DNA of 9,710 bases from Anaerolineaceae bacterium UBA4781 (GCA_002403105.1 DHHD01000049.1:10616-20325), one strand, 5' to 3'; shown: positions 1 to 6,660, counted from the first letter of the stretch. Program-made: numbers and translations. The notes: generated by a model not told the origin, from the letters alone.

Positions 1-1
1 T

Positions 2-394
2 TACAATCTGCTGCAAAGGACGAATGCGCTGGGTAATGTGATGCTTCCGCTGCGCTATAAAAGGGATAATGGCAACAACCATACAGAACTGGCGGTTGCC
101 ATCCTGGAACGCGTAGGATTGAAAGATCGGATAAATCACAAACCTTTTGAGCTTTCCGGTGGTCAGCAGCAGCGCGTGGCAATTGCCAGAGCATTGATCA
201 ACAATCCATCCATTATTCTGGCAGATGAACCAACCGGAAATTTGGATTCGAAAGCCGGTCATGAGATCATGCTGCTGCTGCTCGAACTCAATAAAGAAGA
301 TGATGTCACATTGATCATTGTTACCCACGATGCAGGAGTCGCAAAGATGACAGATAGAATCATTCGCATCATCGATGGAAAGGTGAAAAAATGA
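2..394 (+). CDS. ABC transporter ATP-binding subunit (MacB/LolD/YknY type), 5'-truncated by window edge
   Basis: This is the C-terminal 130 residues of a cytoplasmic ATPase that powers an ABC exporter. The reading frame is open to the window edge; the first visible residues YNLLQRTNALGNV match the segment just after the Q-loop in LolD/MacB/YknY ATPases, so the ATG at 38 is internal. Visible motifs are the ABC signature LSGGQQQR (152-175), Walker B with the catalytic Glu (ILADEP), the D-loop GNLDS, and the switch His in IIVTHD. Walker A lies outside the window. The stop codon overlaps the next gene's start (ATGA, 391-394), so the two are translationally coupled and very probably form one transporter with the downstream permease. 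The substrate is unknown: this family handles macrolides, peptides, lipoproteins and other envelope compounds. Confidence 0.95.
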   Translation, partial: YNLLQRTNALGNVMLPLRYKRDNGNNHTELAVAILERVGLKDRINHKPFELSGGQQQRVAIARALINNPSIILADEPTGNLDSKAGHEIMLLLLELNKEDDVTLIIVTHDAGVAKMTDRIIRIIDGKVKK

Positions 395-1614
395 ATTTGA
401 TGAAATTTCTCAAAGAGGCATTTACCAGTCTTGTCTCGAATAAAATGAGAACATTCCTGACCATGCTGGGAATCGTCATCGGCGTTGCGGCAGTGATTTC
501 CATGATGGCAATTGGGAATGGCGCTCAAGAATCAATCACCAGTTCCATTGAATCGATGGGTACGAACTTGATCTTTATCTCACAGAACAGTGACGTCAGC
601 AACCCGGAAGCTATCACGCTTGCGGATGCGACCGCCATCAGCGAAGCAGACACTACCTATATCGCTGCGGTAGCACCTTCGGTTCAAAACAATATGAGCG
701 TTACCTATTCCGGGAATTCCATTACAGCACAGATCTACGGTGTCACGCCCGAATATGAGTACGTCCGCAACACATCGGTCAGCGAAGGTTCATTTATCAC
801 TGAGAGTCAGGTGGACGAACGGTCGACCGTGGCAGTGATCGGAGTGGATATCGCAGAAGAACTCTTTAACACCACCCAGAATGTGGTCGGGAACAAGATC
901 CGCATGGGAAGCTATGTTTATACTGTGATCGGGTTATTGGAAGAACAGGGAGGTTCCTCTGCTGGAACCTCAGACAATCAGGTTTATATACCCATCACCA
1001 CTGCTCAAGCCAGGATCATCTCTCGCACCAACACGCATGACGAAGTGAACATGATCTCCATTTCTGCTACCAGTTCGGAAGAAGTAGAAAATGCAATCGA
1101 AGAAGCCACACAGATCATGCAGGGTCAACACGGCATACTGGGTGATGAAGAAAATGACTTCACGGTCATGTCACAAGAAACCATCACCGAAGCAGCCAGT
1201 TCCATCACAGGGGTATTAACCGTCTTTTTAGGAGGTATCGCAGCCATTTCTTTATTGGTGGGTGGGATCGGAATCATGAATATCATGCTGGTGACAGTCG
1301 TGGAAAGAACTCGTGAGATCGGTTTACGCAAAGCAGTCGGCGCTCGCAAAAGTGATATCTTAACCCAATTTTTGATTGAAGCACTGGTAATAGGTTTGGT
1401 GGGTGGAATTTTGGGTGTGGTGCTAGGCGCAGGCATATCAGCTGTGATCGGCAAGATTGCCGTGATCAGCGGTACGGTACTCAGTCCAAAGATCAGCTTA
1501 TCCTCGGTTTTGCTTTCAACGCTATTTTCGGTCGGAGTGGGTTTGGTATTCGGAATTTACCCGGCCAATCGAGCAGCCAATCTGGAACCAGTAGAAGCTC
1601 TACGCACAGAATAA
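391..1614 (+). CDS. MacB/YknZ-like ABC transporter permease (FtsX family)
   Basis: A 407-residue membrane permease that pairs with the ATPase encoded just upstream. It has the MacB layout: a cytoplasmic amphipathic start and first membrane helix (about residues 20-42, followed by the family-typical IGNGAQESI), a large extracytoplasmic MacB_PCD-type domain (about 45-265), then three C-terminal helices (about 272-296, 328-352, 370-392). The cytoplasmic coupling loop ERTREIGLRKAVGARKSDI is intact, and the protein ends with the usual PANRAANLEPVEALR tail. Length is normal for a split permease without the fused ATPase found in E. coli MacB. The start ATG overlaps the ATPase stop by 4 bases. A mechanotransmission role is known for the family; the exported molecule cannot be read from sequence. 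A periplasmic adaptor gene, if present, would lie upstream of the window. Confidence 0.95.
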   Translation: MNLMKFLKEAFTSLVSNKMRTFLTMLGIVIGVAAVISMMAIGNGAQESITSSIESMGTNLIFISQNSDVSNPEAITLADATAISEADTTYIAAVAPSVQNNMSVTYSGNSITAQIYGVTPEYEYVRNTSVSEGSFITESQVDERSTVAVIGVDIAEELFNTTQNVVGNKIRMGSYVYTVIGLLEEQGGSSAGTSDNQVYIPITTAQARIISRTNTHDEVNMISISATSSEEVENAIEEATQIMQGQHGILGDEENDFTVMSQETITEAASSITGVLTVFLGGIAAISLLVGGIGIMNIMLVTVVERTREIGLRKAVGARKSDILTQFLIEALVIGLVGGILGVVLGAGISAVIGKIAVISGTVLSPKISLSSVLLSTLFSVGVGLVFGIYPANRAANLEPVEALRTE

Positions 1615-1623
1615 GGAGTAAAA

Positions 1624-1812
1624 ATGCCAACAGTGCAGACGGTTTCGAGCGTTTTCTTAGGGCTCAGCAGTATCACGATCCTTTCAGGGATCGTGTTCGC
1701 CGCGACAAAAAATACCATGCAGCCATCCGTAAACCGGATCAATGTTACCAGCCTGCTGTTTGTTGGTTTGTTGTTTTCTGTTTTAGGAATTACGTTGAGA
1801 ATAAATCAATAG
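1624..1812 (+). CDS. Small two-helix membrane protein, function unknown
   Basis: A 62-residue protein with two predicted membrane helices (about residues 8-27 and 41-60) joined by a short polar loop (KNTMQPSVNR). I do not recognise a family. It is supported as a real gene by a clear ribosome binding site (AAGGAG at 1613-1618, 5 bases before the ATG), by its position 9 bases after the permease stop on the same strand, and by the hairpin that follows at 1844. Its spacing places it in the exporter operon. An accessory or stabilising subunit of the transporter is a possible role, but that is inference from position only. A window-internal antisense frame overlaps it but has no ribosome binding site. 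Confidence 0.7.
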   Translation: MPTVQTVSSVFLGLSSITILSGIVFAATKNTMQPSVNRINVTSLLFVGLLFSVLGITLRINQ

Positions 1813-1843
1813 AACGCGATTGAATATCTCATCTCCTCTCTTG

Positions 1844-1874
1844 GAAACGCGGTTGTTCATTACAACCGCGTTTC
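1844..1874. terminator. Candidate bidirectional terminator between convergent genes
   Basis: Perfect 13-bp inverted repeat: arms GAAACGCGGTTGT (1844-1856) and ACAACCGCGTTTC (1862-1874), with a 5-base loop. It sits between the exporter operon (ending 1812) and the convergent VOC gene (ending 1903). No long U-tract follows on either strand; the T's lie within the 3' arm. The position is right and the stem is strong, but termination efficiency is uncertain. Confidence 0.55.
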
Positions 1875-1902
1875 GTATTCAGGTAGATAAAAAATCGATC
1901 GT

Positions 1903-2265
1903 CTATTTTTTCTTCTCTATCATCGCAAAGGTAACACCGGAGGGTTCATTGAACAAACAAATCTTGGAACCACCGGGAGTCTTCTGCACTCCTTCCAACA
2001 GAAAACCACCATGATCTACCACTTTATCTGCCATCGCTTCAATATCCTCAACCAGGATATACAGGGTTAAAAATGGCAGTCTGGCTCGTTTTAATGTAAA
2101 GATCCCTCCATCCACTTCAGGTGCATCCTTCCCCACTTCCATCACATAGAATCCAAGCCGCTCATCCATCTTCAAATCCCATTCGAAGACATCTTGAAAA
2201 AATTTGACTGATTTTTCTGCATCGTGCGATGCCAACTCCCAGAAAACAATTGGATTTTTTTGCAT
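1903..2265 (-). CDS. VOC superfamily (glyoxalase/bleomycin-resistance fold) protein
   Basis: A 120-residue cytosolic protein with a single-chain VOC layout similar to the COG3324 group. The first half carries the pattern FWELAS-D-EKSVKFFQDVFEWDL (residues 8-31), typical of the first beta-alpha unit (F-E-D-A-FY-VFGW). The second half has the VEDIEAMADKVVDHGG helix (about 72-87) and ends with NEPSGVTFAMIE, which corresponds to the DPEGN-F-L-E closing strand. The usual Asp-Pro of that motif is replaced by Asn-Glu-Pro. The start is supported by AGGGAGA (2271-2277) five bases upstream of the ATG. VOC proteins include lyases, dioxygenases, epimerases and binding proteins, so the reaction cannot be assigned. 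It is a single-gene unit, convergent with the exporter operon and divergent from the next gene. Confidence 0.85.
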   Translation of the reverse strand: MQKNPIVFWELASHDAEKSVKFFQDVFEWDLKMDERLGFYVMEVGKDAPEVDGGIFTLKRARLPFLTLYILVEDIEAMADKVVDHGGFLLEGVQKTPGGSKICLFNEPSGVTFAMIEKKK

Positions 2266-2289
2266 TTCGTTCTCCCTGTAGGTACTTTT

Positions 2290-2295
2290 ATTATA
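2290..2295 (-). promoter_or_regulatory. Candidate -10 element for the VOC gene
   Basis: A perfect TATAAT on the minus strand lies 24 bases upstream of the VOC start codon and leaves room for a short leader holding the AGGGAGA ribosome binding site. No good -35 hexamer is seen at 16-18 bases spacing, so the promoter may depend on an activator or may not be this box. Confidence 0.4.
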
Positions 2296-2303
2296 AAAAG
2301 AAT

Positions 2304-2333
2304 TTCAATAGAATAATCGGTCATCTGTATAAT
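2304..2333 (+). promoter_or_regulatory. Candidate promoter for the 122-residue unknown gene
   Basis: A perfect TATAAT (2328-2333) is preceded by a weak -35 (TTCAAT, 2304-2309, 18-base spacer). Transcription would begin near 2340. That gives an 8-base leader to the TTG at 2348 but about 32 bases to the ATG at 2372, which favours the ATG as start. The box lies in the 106-base divergent spacer shared with the VOC gene. Confidence 0.4.
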
Positions 2334-2371
2334 TCTGATATCATTCCTTGAAACAGAGGATTGGTTTATCG

Positions 2372-2740
2372 ATGAAAAAAATTTTGGTCCATTTTCGCCC
2401 TGATTTTCAACATATACCACCTGAAGGTTATAAAATTGAAGCAATGGAAACCAGTTCGGGGGTAAAAGGACTGGGTTCGATAGAATTCAACCGCAATCGT
2501 TTTGATCCTTTCTTAACCGTATACGAAACCCATCTTGACCTGAATGTCACACACATTAAACAAAGATTTTACGATCAGATCGAGAGAATCATTCTGCTGC
2601 CGCGTAAAAAACCCTATGCCATGCGCCTTTACTTCGCACAGGATCTGTATACTTTTTCCGCGACCATTCTGGATAGAGAGCTGCTGCAGCAGCTTTATGA
2701 TTTTATTCTTCAAAAGAGGAATAAAAATAAGCAGGTGTAA
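2372..2740 (+). CDS. Hypothetical protein, 122 residues
   Basis: I do not recognise a family. The ATG at 2372 is chosen over an in-frame TTG at 2348 because AGAGGA (2354-2359) precedes it, although at a long 12-base spacing, and because the upstream -10 box leaves a suitable leader. The protein has no signal peptide or membrane helix. It alternates short beta-prone strands (KKILVHF, GYKIEAMET, LGSIEF, LTVYETHLDL) with a region IERIILLPRKKPYAMRLYF, then a C-terminal helix RELLQQLYDFILQKR and a basic tail. A strand-rich body closed by one C-terminal amphipathic helix is compatible with a small PH-like or similar sandwich fold, but that is a guess. It is basic overall. It is transcribed away from the VOC gene, with a 113-base gap before the glycosyltransferase start. 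Confidence 0.65.
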   Translation: MKKILVHFRPDFQHIPPEGYKIEAMETSSGVKGLGSIEFNRNRFDPFLTVYETHLDLNVTHIKQRFYDQIERIILLPRKKPYAMRLYFAQDLYTFSATILDRELLQQLYDFILQKRNKNKQV

Positions 2741-2853
2741 TCGCTTTATTTTGAAGGTATGATAAACAACTATTCATTAATTTTTGCGTATTTCTAATGG
2801 AAATCTAATTATTTTCTTTTATGGTATTACATGGGTATAGAGGACTTATTGAA

Positions 2854-3588
2854 ATGACTGATCGACATTTTTTTAATCATTCCGAAAATTCAATGGATAA
2901 ACGACATTTCATTTCCGCCATCATCCCTATTTACAATGAGGAGAAAAATATTGAAAATTTTCTGCATTCTCTAAGCAGCTTCAAGAATATCGATGAAATC
3001 ATTTGTGTGGATGATGGTTCACAAGACCATTCGCTTGATATCCTTAACCTGTATGCCCATCAAATAAAGATCATCCATTTTCCAATCAATAAAGGGAAAG
3101 GCTCTGCATTGGCTGCAGGGATCAAAGCAGCCCGGGGAGACATTGTTATTTTTTTGGATGCGGATCTCCTTAATCTATCCCAACAACATGTACAAACACT
3201 GCTTGATCCGCTTTTTGAAGACCAAGCTGCAGCAGTAGTGGGTTATTGTAAGTCTTCAGAAATCCATTTGAACCTGGTTGAGTTCATCTCAGGGCAGCGC
3301 GCATACCATAAGCAGGACCTGCTCCCTCATCTAGCAGAAATGGAAACCATGCGCTATGGCATTGAAATGTATCTCAATTCACTCTTCCATCCATCGGATG
3401 TTACCTTTGTTCCCCTGATGAAACTTCGTTCCGTTTATAAGTTTGAAAAACAGAAGTCAACCGTTGTCGCCAGACAATATTATGTGGAAGGGAAAGAGAT
3501 CATTCAAACCCTCCCTAAAACTGTTCTCACGCAAAGGTTCGCTGCCATTCTGCTGAACCGCATCAAAGCGTTCCTACCCCTCGTTTAG
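2854..3588 (+). CDS. Family 2 glycosyltransferase (GT-A fold), soluble
   Basis: A 244-residue glycosyltransferase that should transfer a sugar from a nucleotide-sugar donor. The GT-A core is clear: SAIIPIYNEE (21-30) begins the nucleotide-binding fold, VDDGSQD (52-58) carries the donor-base Asp pair, NKGKGSALAAGIKAARGD (79-96) is the conserved loop and helix, and LDAD (101-104) is the DXD-type metal site. SGQRAYHKQDLL (146-157) followed by MRYGIEMYL resembles the acceptor-side region of polyprenyl-phosphate glycosyltransferase-like proteins. No C-terminal membrane helices are present, so it is probably cytosolic or peripheral. The ATG at 2854 is chosen because AGAGGA (2839-2844) lies 9 bases upstream; ATGs at 2821 and 2893 lack such a site. 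Acceptor and product are unknown. Confidence 0.88.
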   Translation: MTDRHFFNHSENSMDKRHFISAIIPIYNEEKNIENFLHSLSSFKNIDEIICVDDGSQDHSLDILNLYAHQIKIIHFPINKGKGSALAAGIKAARGDIVIFLDADLLNLSQQHVQTLLDPLFEDQAAAVVGYCKSSEIHLNLVEFISGQRAYHKQDLLPHLAEMETMRYGIEMYLNSLFHPSDVTFVPLMKLRSVYKFEKQKSTVVARQYYVEGKEIIQTLPKTVLTQRFAAILLNRIKAFLPLV

Positions 3589-3666
3589 AAAACGTGACCA
3601 TTTCGTAACATTCTCAATCGATCGAACATTCACAAATTCGTTATTTTCTCCTTGAATGAACCTCGA

Positions 3667-3695
3667 TTGCAAAGTGCATTGGAATTTGCTATGCT
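3667..3695 (+). promoter_or_regulatory. Extended -10 promoter for the ComEC-like gene
   Basis: TTGCAA (3667-3672), a 17-base spacer, then TATGCT (3690-3695) preceded by TGC, which makes an extended -10. Transcription would start near 3702, about 29 bases before the ATG at 3731. It lies inside the N-terminal extension that a start at 3656 would imply, which argues for the later start. Confidence 0.6.
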
Positions 3696-3718
3696 GGATT
3701 CATAAGCGGGTTAACAAA

Positions 3719-3724
3719 GGGAGG
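3719..3724 (+). promoter_or_regulatory. Ribosome binding site that fixes the start at 3731
   Basis: GGGAGG lies 6 bases before the ATG at 3731. The in-frame ATG at 3656 has no comparable site and would precede the promoter, so the 25 extra residues are excluded. Confidence 0.85.
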
Positions 3725-3730
3725 AACACT

Positions 3731-5221
3731 ATGGAAAAAAAGATCATCGATGACGATATCGTGCAGGTACATCGTTATGAAAATGAGGCAAGTACCAAAG
3801 ACTTGATCGCCACATTAATGTGGGGGGATGAGGTCAGGGTAACCGGTCAAGATGCAAAGAATTACATCCTGGATTGGGCTCAACAGGTATGGGAAAAGCA
3901 GGCAGATGGAATTTCGAGACCATATTGGGAATTTTTTCAAGCTGCTATTCCCATTAAAACCAAACTTTGCAATAGCAGTGCTATCTTAAAGGTGCGTATT
4001 GTGGATGTAGGACAGGGGGATGCAGCCATCATCGAAACTCCAGCCAAGAAGATGATCATTGTGGATGGCGGTCAAAATGAAGCTCTGCGGCAATATATGC
4101 AGAGAGCCTATTCGCATGTGCTACGGGAAGGATCGATCGGGTGTGAAGCGGTGGTAATAACACACGGTGATGAAGATCATATTGTTGGGCTGCATGAATT
4201 ACTTTCAAAGAAACGCTTTGACCAACAGAATCATCTGCTCAATGAACCGATGGTGAAAGCGGAGCGTATTTACCACAACGGTCTGGTCAAACGAGCAAAC
4301 AAAGGTAGTGATGATCCGGCATTATTTGGCATTGCAAAGACAAAGGACGGAAAAACATACATCCAGGAGATCGTGAAAGACCCGCGCGATCTGCCAGATG
4401 CTGTGCTGCCCAAGATCATGCAAGATTGGAAAAAGGTGCTCACGTTTCAACAAAAATGCAATCCCAATTTGGATTGTAAGAACCTGCTTGCCGGGGATGA
4501 TCAGGCTTTCCAATTTACAGAAAATGAGGGTATTTCCATCGAAGTTCTGGGACCACTCGCAGAAGCCATAGATGGAGAAAAATTGCTGCCCTGGCTGCAT
4601 AAAAGCCCCACCGGCAAGTCGCTTTCAGGCAGCCACACCATCAATGGAAATTCTGTCATTTTGAAATTGGAATACGATAAGGTACGTATCCTTTTCGGAG
4701 CGGACCTGAACCGCGAGTCAGAACTGCACCTGATGGATGCTTATCCCAAAGCAGGTGGAAAATTGCAGGCAGAAGTATTGAAAGCACCGCATCACGGCTC
4801 GGATGATTATATTGAAGAATTCTTTGATTTCGTCCAACCGGTGGTCAGCGTTATCAGCAGTGGCGATGAAGATCCCTTTTACGAGCACATCCACCCGCGC
4901 GCCTGCCTGGTGGGAACGCTGGGAAAATATTCCCGCCCCAACGTCACACGTCCATTAATCTTTGTTACCGAAATGTCGGCTTTCTTTGAAAAGATCGGAA
5001 TAGCATTTGTCACCAAAACGAAAAAGGTAAAGGGTGTTCAGGTGCCAGATACCAAGACGGAATATCTGGAATCGCAAACCTATAAAAAGACCTGCCACGG
5101 TATTGTGCACATCCGCACGGATGGCAAGCGGGTGCTAGTGGCTGCGCACAGCGCAAAACCCGGGTTAAAAGAGAAATATGTTTTTACAGTGGATAAGGAT
5201 CATAATATCGATCTGAAGTAA
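3731..5221 (+). CDS. ComEC/Rec2-like metallo-beta-lactamase-fold protein, stand-alone soluble form
   Basis: A 496-residue protein with the hydrolase part of the DNA-uptake protein ComEC/Rec2 but none of its membrane Competence domain. After an N-terminal region without a recognised family (1-85) come VDVGQGDAAII (91-101) and MIIVDGG (108-114). The metal motif THGDEDH (144-150) has His145, Asp147, Asp149 and His150. ILFGADLN (320-327) and LKAPHHGSDD (350-359) follow, all diagnostic of the family. Residues about 160-305, between the metal motif and GADLN, form an unusually long insertion, and the C-terminal about 90 residues are also extra. No signal peptide or membrane segment is visible, so the protein is cytosolic. 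The family's hydrolase domain is thought to act on phosphodiester bonds in nucleic acid; activity here is inferred from the intact metal site. It is a single-gene unit with its own promoter; a defence or DNA-processing role is possible but not shown. Confidence 0.88.
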   Translation: MEKKIIDDDIVQVHRYENEASTKDLIATLMWGDEVRVTGQDAKNYILDWAQQVWEKQADGISRPYWEFFQAAIPIKTKLCNSSAILKVRIVDVGQGDAAIIETPAKKMIIVDGGQNEALRQYMQRAYSHVLREGSIGCEAVVITHGDEDHIVGLHELLSKKRFDQQNHLLNEPMVKAERIYHNGLVKRANKGSDDPALFGIAKTKDGKTYIQEIVKDPRDLPDAVLPKIMQDWKKVLTFQQKCNPNLDCKNLLAGDDQAFQFTENEGISIEVLGPLAEAIDGEKLLPWLHKSPTGKSLSGSHTINGNSVILKLEYDKVRILFGADLNRESELHLMDAYPKAGGKLQAEVLKAPHHGSDDYIEEFFDFVQPVVSVISSGDEDPFYEHIHPRACLVGTLGKYSRPNVTRPLIFVTEMSAFFEKIGIAFVTKTKKVKGVQVPDTKTEYLESQTYKKTCHGIVHIRTDGKRVLVAAHSAKPGLKEKYVFTVDKDHNIDLK

Positions 5222-5310
5222 AGTAAAAGGGAACTTCTATCAGGTTGTTTAAAATATAAATGGGATTTGAATTTTTGATAACATAAATAAGGAACGCAGA
5301 AAAGATCGAA

Positions 5311-5331
5311 TCAAACTCTCAACCAATAGCT
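5311..5331 (-). repeat. Degenerate copy of the tRNA-Lys 3' half (possible attachment-site remnant)
   Basis: Ungapped alignment with 6210-6230 inside tRNA-Lys gives 18 of 21 identical bases, with an 11-base perfect core AACCAATAGCT (5321-5331 and 6220-6230). The three mismatches are all transitions. With a gap of about five bases, weaker similarity continues through 5294-5310 toward the tRNA 3' end, also mostly by transitions. The copied part runs from the 3' side of the anticodon stem into the T arm, in the same orientation as the tRNA. It could be a decayed att site, an old tRNA pseudogene or coincidence. Confidence 0.4.
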
Positions 5332-5493
5332 AGATTGCTTATTGTTCTTTTTCTTGTAAAATGTTTTTAGATTCATGTTTCTTATCCTCTTGTTAGTTAA
5401 ATGAATATACTGAGCAAAAGTTATTTTGGCTATCTTTAAAAAAACCTTTGGTACATCAGGTTTCGAAGGATAATCCCATCCTTTAAAGTAACA

Positions 5494-5991
5494 TTAGTCG
5501 AAATTGAATACATCTTTTAGGGTTTCGGGTTTCACAATCGAGAACAAGAGATTCCCAAGAGCCAATCCAAGAATGAAGAACAAAGTTGGCGCTCGCAAAT
5601 TATTAAGAAAGAAATATGAAAATAATCCGACTGAACTGATTGAAGAAAAGATTAATGTAATCACTCCAATGAAACTGGATGAAATTATTATATTCAATAA
5701 TAACAGTAAACCTATTCCAAACACTATACCAATTAAGAATGGAAGAATTTGAAATTTTGGAAATTGATTGATGCGGTTAATTAACAACATTGAATTTTTA
5801 GATTGACTTATAAAATAAATCACAAATATTACTAATCCCGCCAGAATCCCGGATCTGGCAGATATTCTATTTGTATTATCCTTTATTGATTTGTATATCT
5901 TGATTGAAAAGTAGAAGAAGTAAATAATAATTCCCGGTATTATTATCCATTGTACTATTGCAATTAATACTTCCCCGATTGAGTTTTCCAT
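5494..5991 (-). CDS. Hypothetical integral membrane protein, five predicted helices
   Basis: A 165-residue hydrophobic protein with about five membrane helices (residues 7-31, 47-63, 80-104, 105-128, 135-153), short loops and a charged loop KIYKSIKDNTNRISARSG (31-48). I recognise no family. The start is supported by AGGAGA (5996-6001) at 4-5 bases from the ATG. Codon use is strongly AT-biased (many Ile and Phe residues; ATT and TTT codons) compared with the flanking genes, which together with the tRNA-adjacent location suggests horizontal acquisition. It is alone on its strand: the tRNA gene lies upstream and the convergent ComEC-like gene downstream. No promoter is convincing; a weak -10/-35 pair may exist near 6010-6035. 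Confidence 0.75.
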   Translation of the reverse strand: MENSIGEVLIAIVQWIIIPGIIIYFFYFSIKIYKSIKDNTNRISARSGILAGLVIFVIYFISQSKNSMLLINRINQFPKFQILPFLIGIVFGIGLLLLLNIIISSSFIGVITLIFSSISSVGLFSYFFLNNLRAPTLFFILGLALGNLLFSIVKPETLKDVFNFD

Positions 5992-6194
5992 TTCTTCTCC
6001 TAATACATTCTTGAAATTTGGTATTTAAAAATGTTGCTTTGCTTTTTTGAAAACGATATCCTTAATCAATATTTACAGAAAATATGTTACACCTACGATT
6101 ACTATCGGAATTTATACTATTATTAATATATTCTATTCATTAACCAGAAAAAATGTTAAGCTTTCTTCCTGTACCAAGTTATTTAAAACAAAAA

Positions 6195-6266
6195 TGAGCG
6201 CGAAGGGGCTCGAACCCTTAACCAATAGCTTAAAAGGCTACTGCTCTGCCATTGAGCTACGCGCCC
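6195..6266 (-). tRNA. trnK: tRNA-Lys (anticodon UUU)
   Basis: A complete 72-base cloverleaf. The acceptor stem GGGCGCG pairs with CGCGCTC (one G-U), with discriminator A. The D stem is GCTC/GAGC, the anticodon stem GTAGC/GCTAT with loop CTTTTAA (anticodon TTT), and the T stem AAGGG/CCCTT with loop TTCGAGC. The CCA end is not encoded; T-rich sequence follows the discriminator base. Read in the opposite direction it gives the familiar false ORF ending SAKGLEPLTNS. A strong promoter lies just upstream. Confidence 0.97.
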
Positions 6267-6276
6267 AAAGAGTGTT

Positions 6277-6305
6277 ATTTTAACATGCACTGGCGCATGC
6301 GTCAA
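6277..6305 (-). promoter_or_regulatory. Sigma-70-type promoter of tRNA-Lys
   Basis: On the minus strand TTGACG (6305-6300), a 17-base spacer and TAAAAT (6282-6277) place the transcription start about 4 bases before G1 of the tRNA. The tRNA is therefore transcribed on its own, not as part of the zinc-finger gene that ends at 6326. Confidence 0.8.
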
Positions 6306-6325
6306 CGAATTGATTTATTAAAAAA

Positions 6326-6619
6326 CTATTCTATCGGGGATGTGCGCTGCTTACTATGTACCTGTTCCGTCTGCCGGGGAGAATGTACGCGGGCATGATG
6401 CATTTCGCTGGAAGGATTGAGCAGCATTGCAAGCTGATCAATGGCTTCATGGTCATATTCACGTTTTCCACAGATATCGCAAACCCAAGCCGGGAAATCA
6501 GGCACAGTGATCATTTCGCCATTCAACCAGGTGAAATAGGTCATGCTGGTTTTATGCATCTGCCCAATATTGCATTCGCTGCATGGGATCATACTGTGTG
6601 GTTCACTGTATGTTCTCAA
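6326..6619 (-). CDS. YgiT-type (MqsA N-terminal-like) zinc-finger protein
   Basis: A 97-residue protein with the YgiT-type zinc ribbon: Cys13-x2-Cys16 (CSEC) and Cys47-x2-Cys50 (CDIC), separated by a strand-rich stretch and followed by the typical GKREYDHEAIDQLAMLL. This ribbon forms the toxin-binding N-terminal domain of the antitoxin MqsA and occurs alone in many small proteins beside toxin-like partners. Here the DNA-binding helix-turn-helix of MqsA is missing; the last about 25 residues are His-, Gln- and Arg-rich and look disordered. No toxin gene is adjacent. The start is a TTG, the only start codon available before an in-frame stop upstream, with GAGGG (6627-6631) as ribosome binding site. 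It has its own extended -10 promoter downstream of the BMC terminator, so it is not part of the BMC operon. Confidence 0.8.
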   Translation of the reverse strand: MRTYSEPHSMIPCSECNIGQMHKTSMTYFTWLNGEMITVPDFPAWVCDICGKREYDHEAIDQLAMLLNPSSEMHHARVHSPRQTEQVHSKQRTSPIE

Positions 6620-6660
6620 ATCTTCGCCCTCATTGCGGTAATACTACCATTCATATCAAA

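Larger units (their letters stand above)
5222..6194. other. AT-rich segment between the ComEC-like gene and tRNA-Lys
   Basis: This stretch is visibly richer in A and T than both flanks. It contains one gene (5494-5991, minus strand). The non-coding parts (5222-5493 and 5992-6194) show no further gene, RNA or strong terminator, apart from a degenerate half copy of tRNA-Lys near 5311-5331. The composition and its position directly 3' of a tRNA gene suggest acquired DNA, which is inference. Confidence 0.5.

Noticed and set aside
259..528. Minus-strand 89-codon frame across the ATPase-permease junction
   Set aside because: Antisense to two conserved genes; Ser-rich repeats come from reverse reading of CTG and GAT runs.
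2172..2444. Minus-strand 90-codon frame over the divergent spacer
   Set aside because: Covers promoters and the start of two better-supported genes, with no ribosome binding site or recognisable motif.
2821..2853. Earlier ATG (2821) for the glycosyltransferase
   Set aside because: No ribosome binding site upstream, and the added residues match nothing; AGAGGA at 2839-2844 serves the ATG at 2854.
3656..3730. N-terminal extension of the ComEC-like gene using the ATG at 3656
   Set aside because: No ribosome binding site, and the extended -10 promoter at 3667-3695 lies inside it; GGGAGG before 3731 fixes the start there.
5324..5351. Hairpin CAATAGC/GCTTATTG followed by a T-rich run, as a terminator for the ComEC-like gene
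   Set aside because: The stem is short, A/T-rich and bulged, lies over 100 bases after the stop, and overlaps the tRNA-like copy that explains part of it better.
6047..6283. Plus-strand 78-codon reading frame ending in a basic tail
   Set aside because: Its second half is the antisense of tRNA-Lys (the well-known SAKGLEPLTNS false product) and the first half is low-complexity AT-rich sequence with no ribosome binding site.
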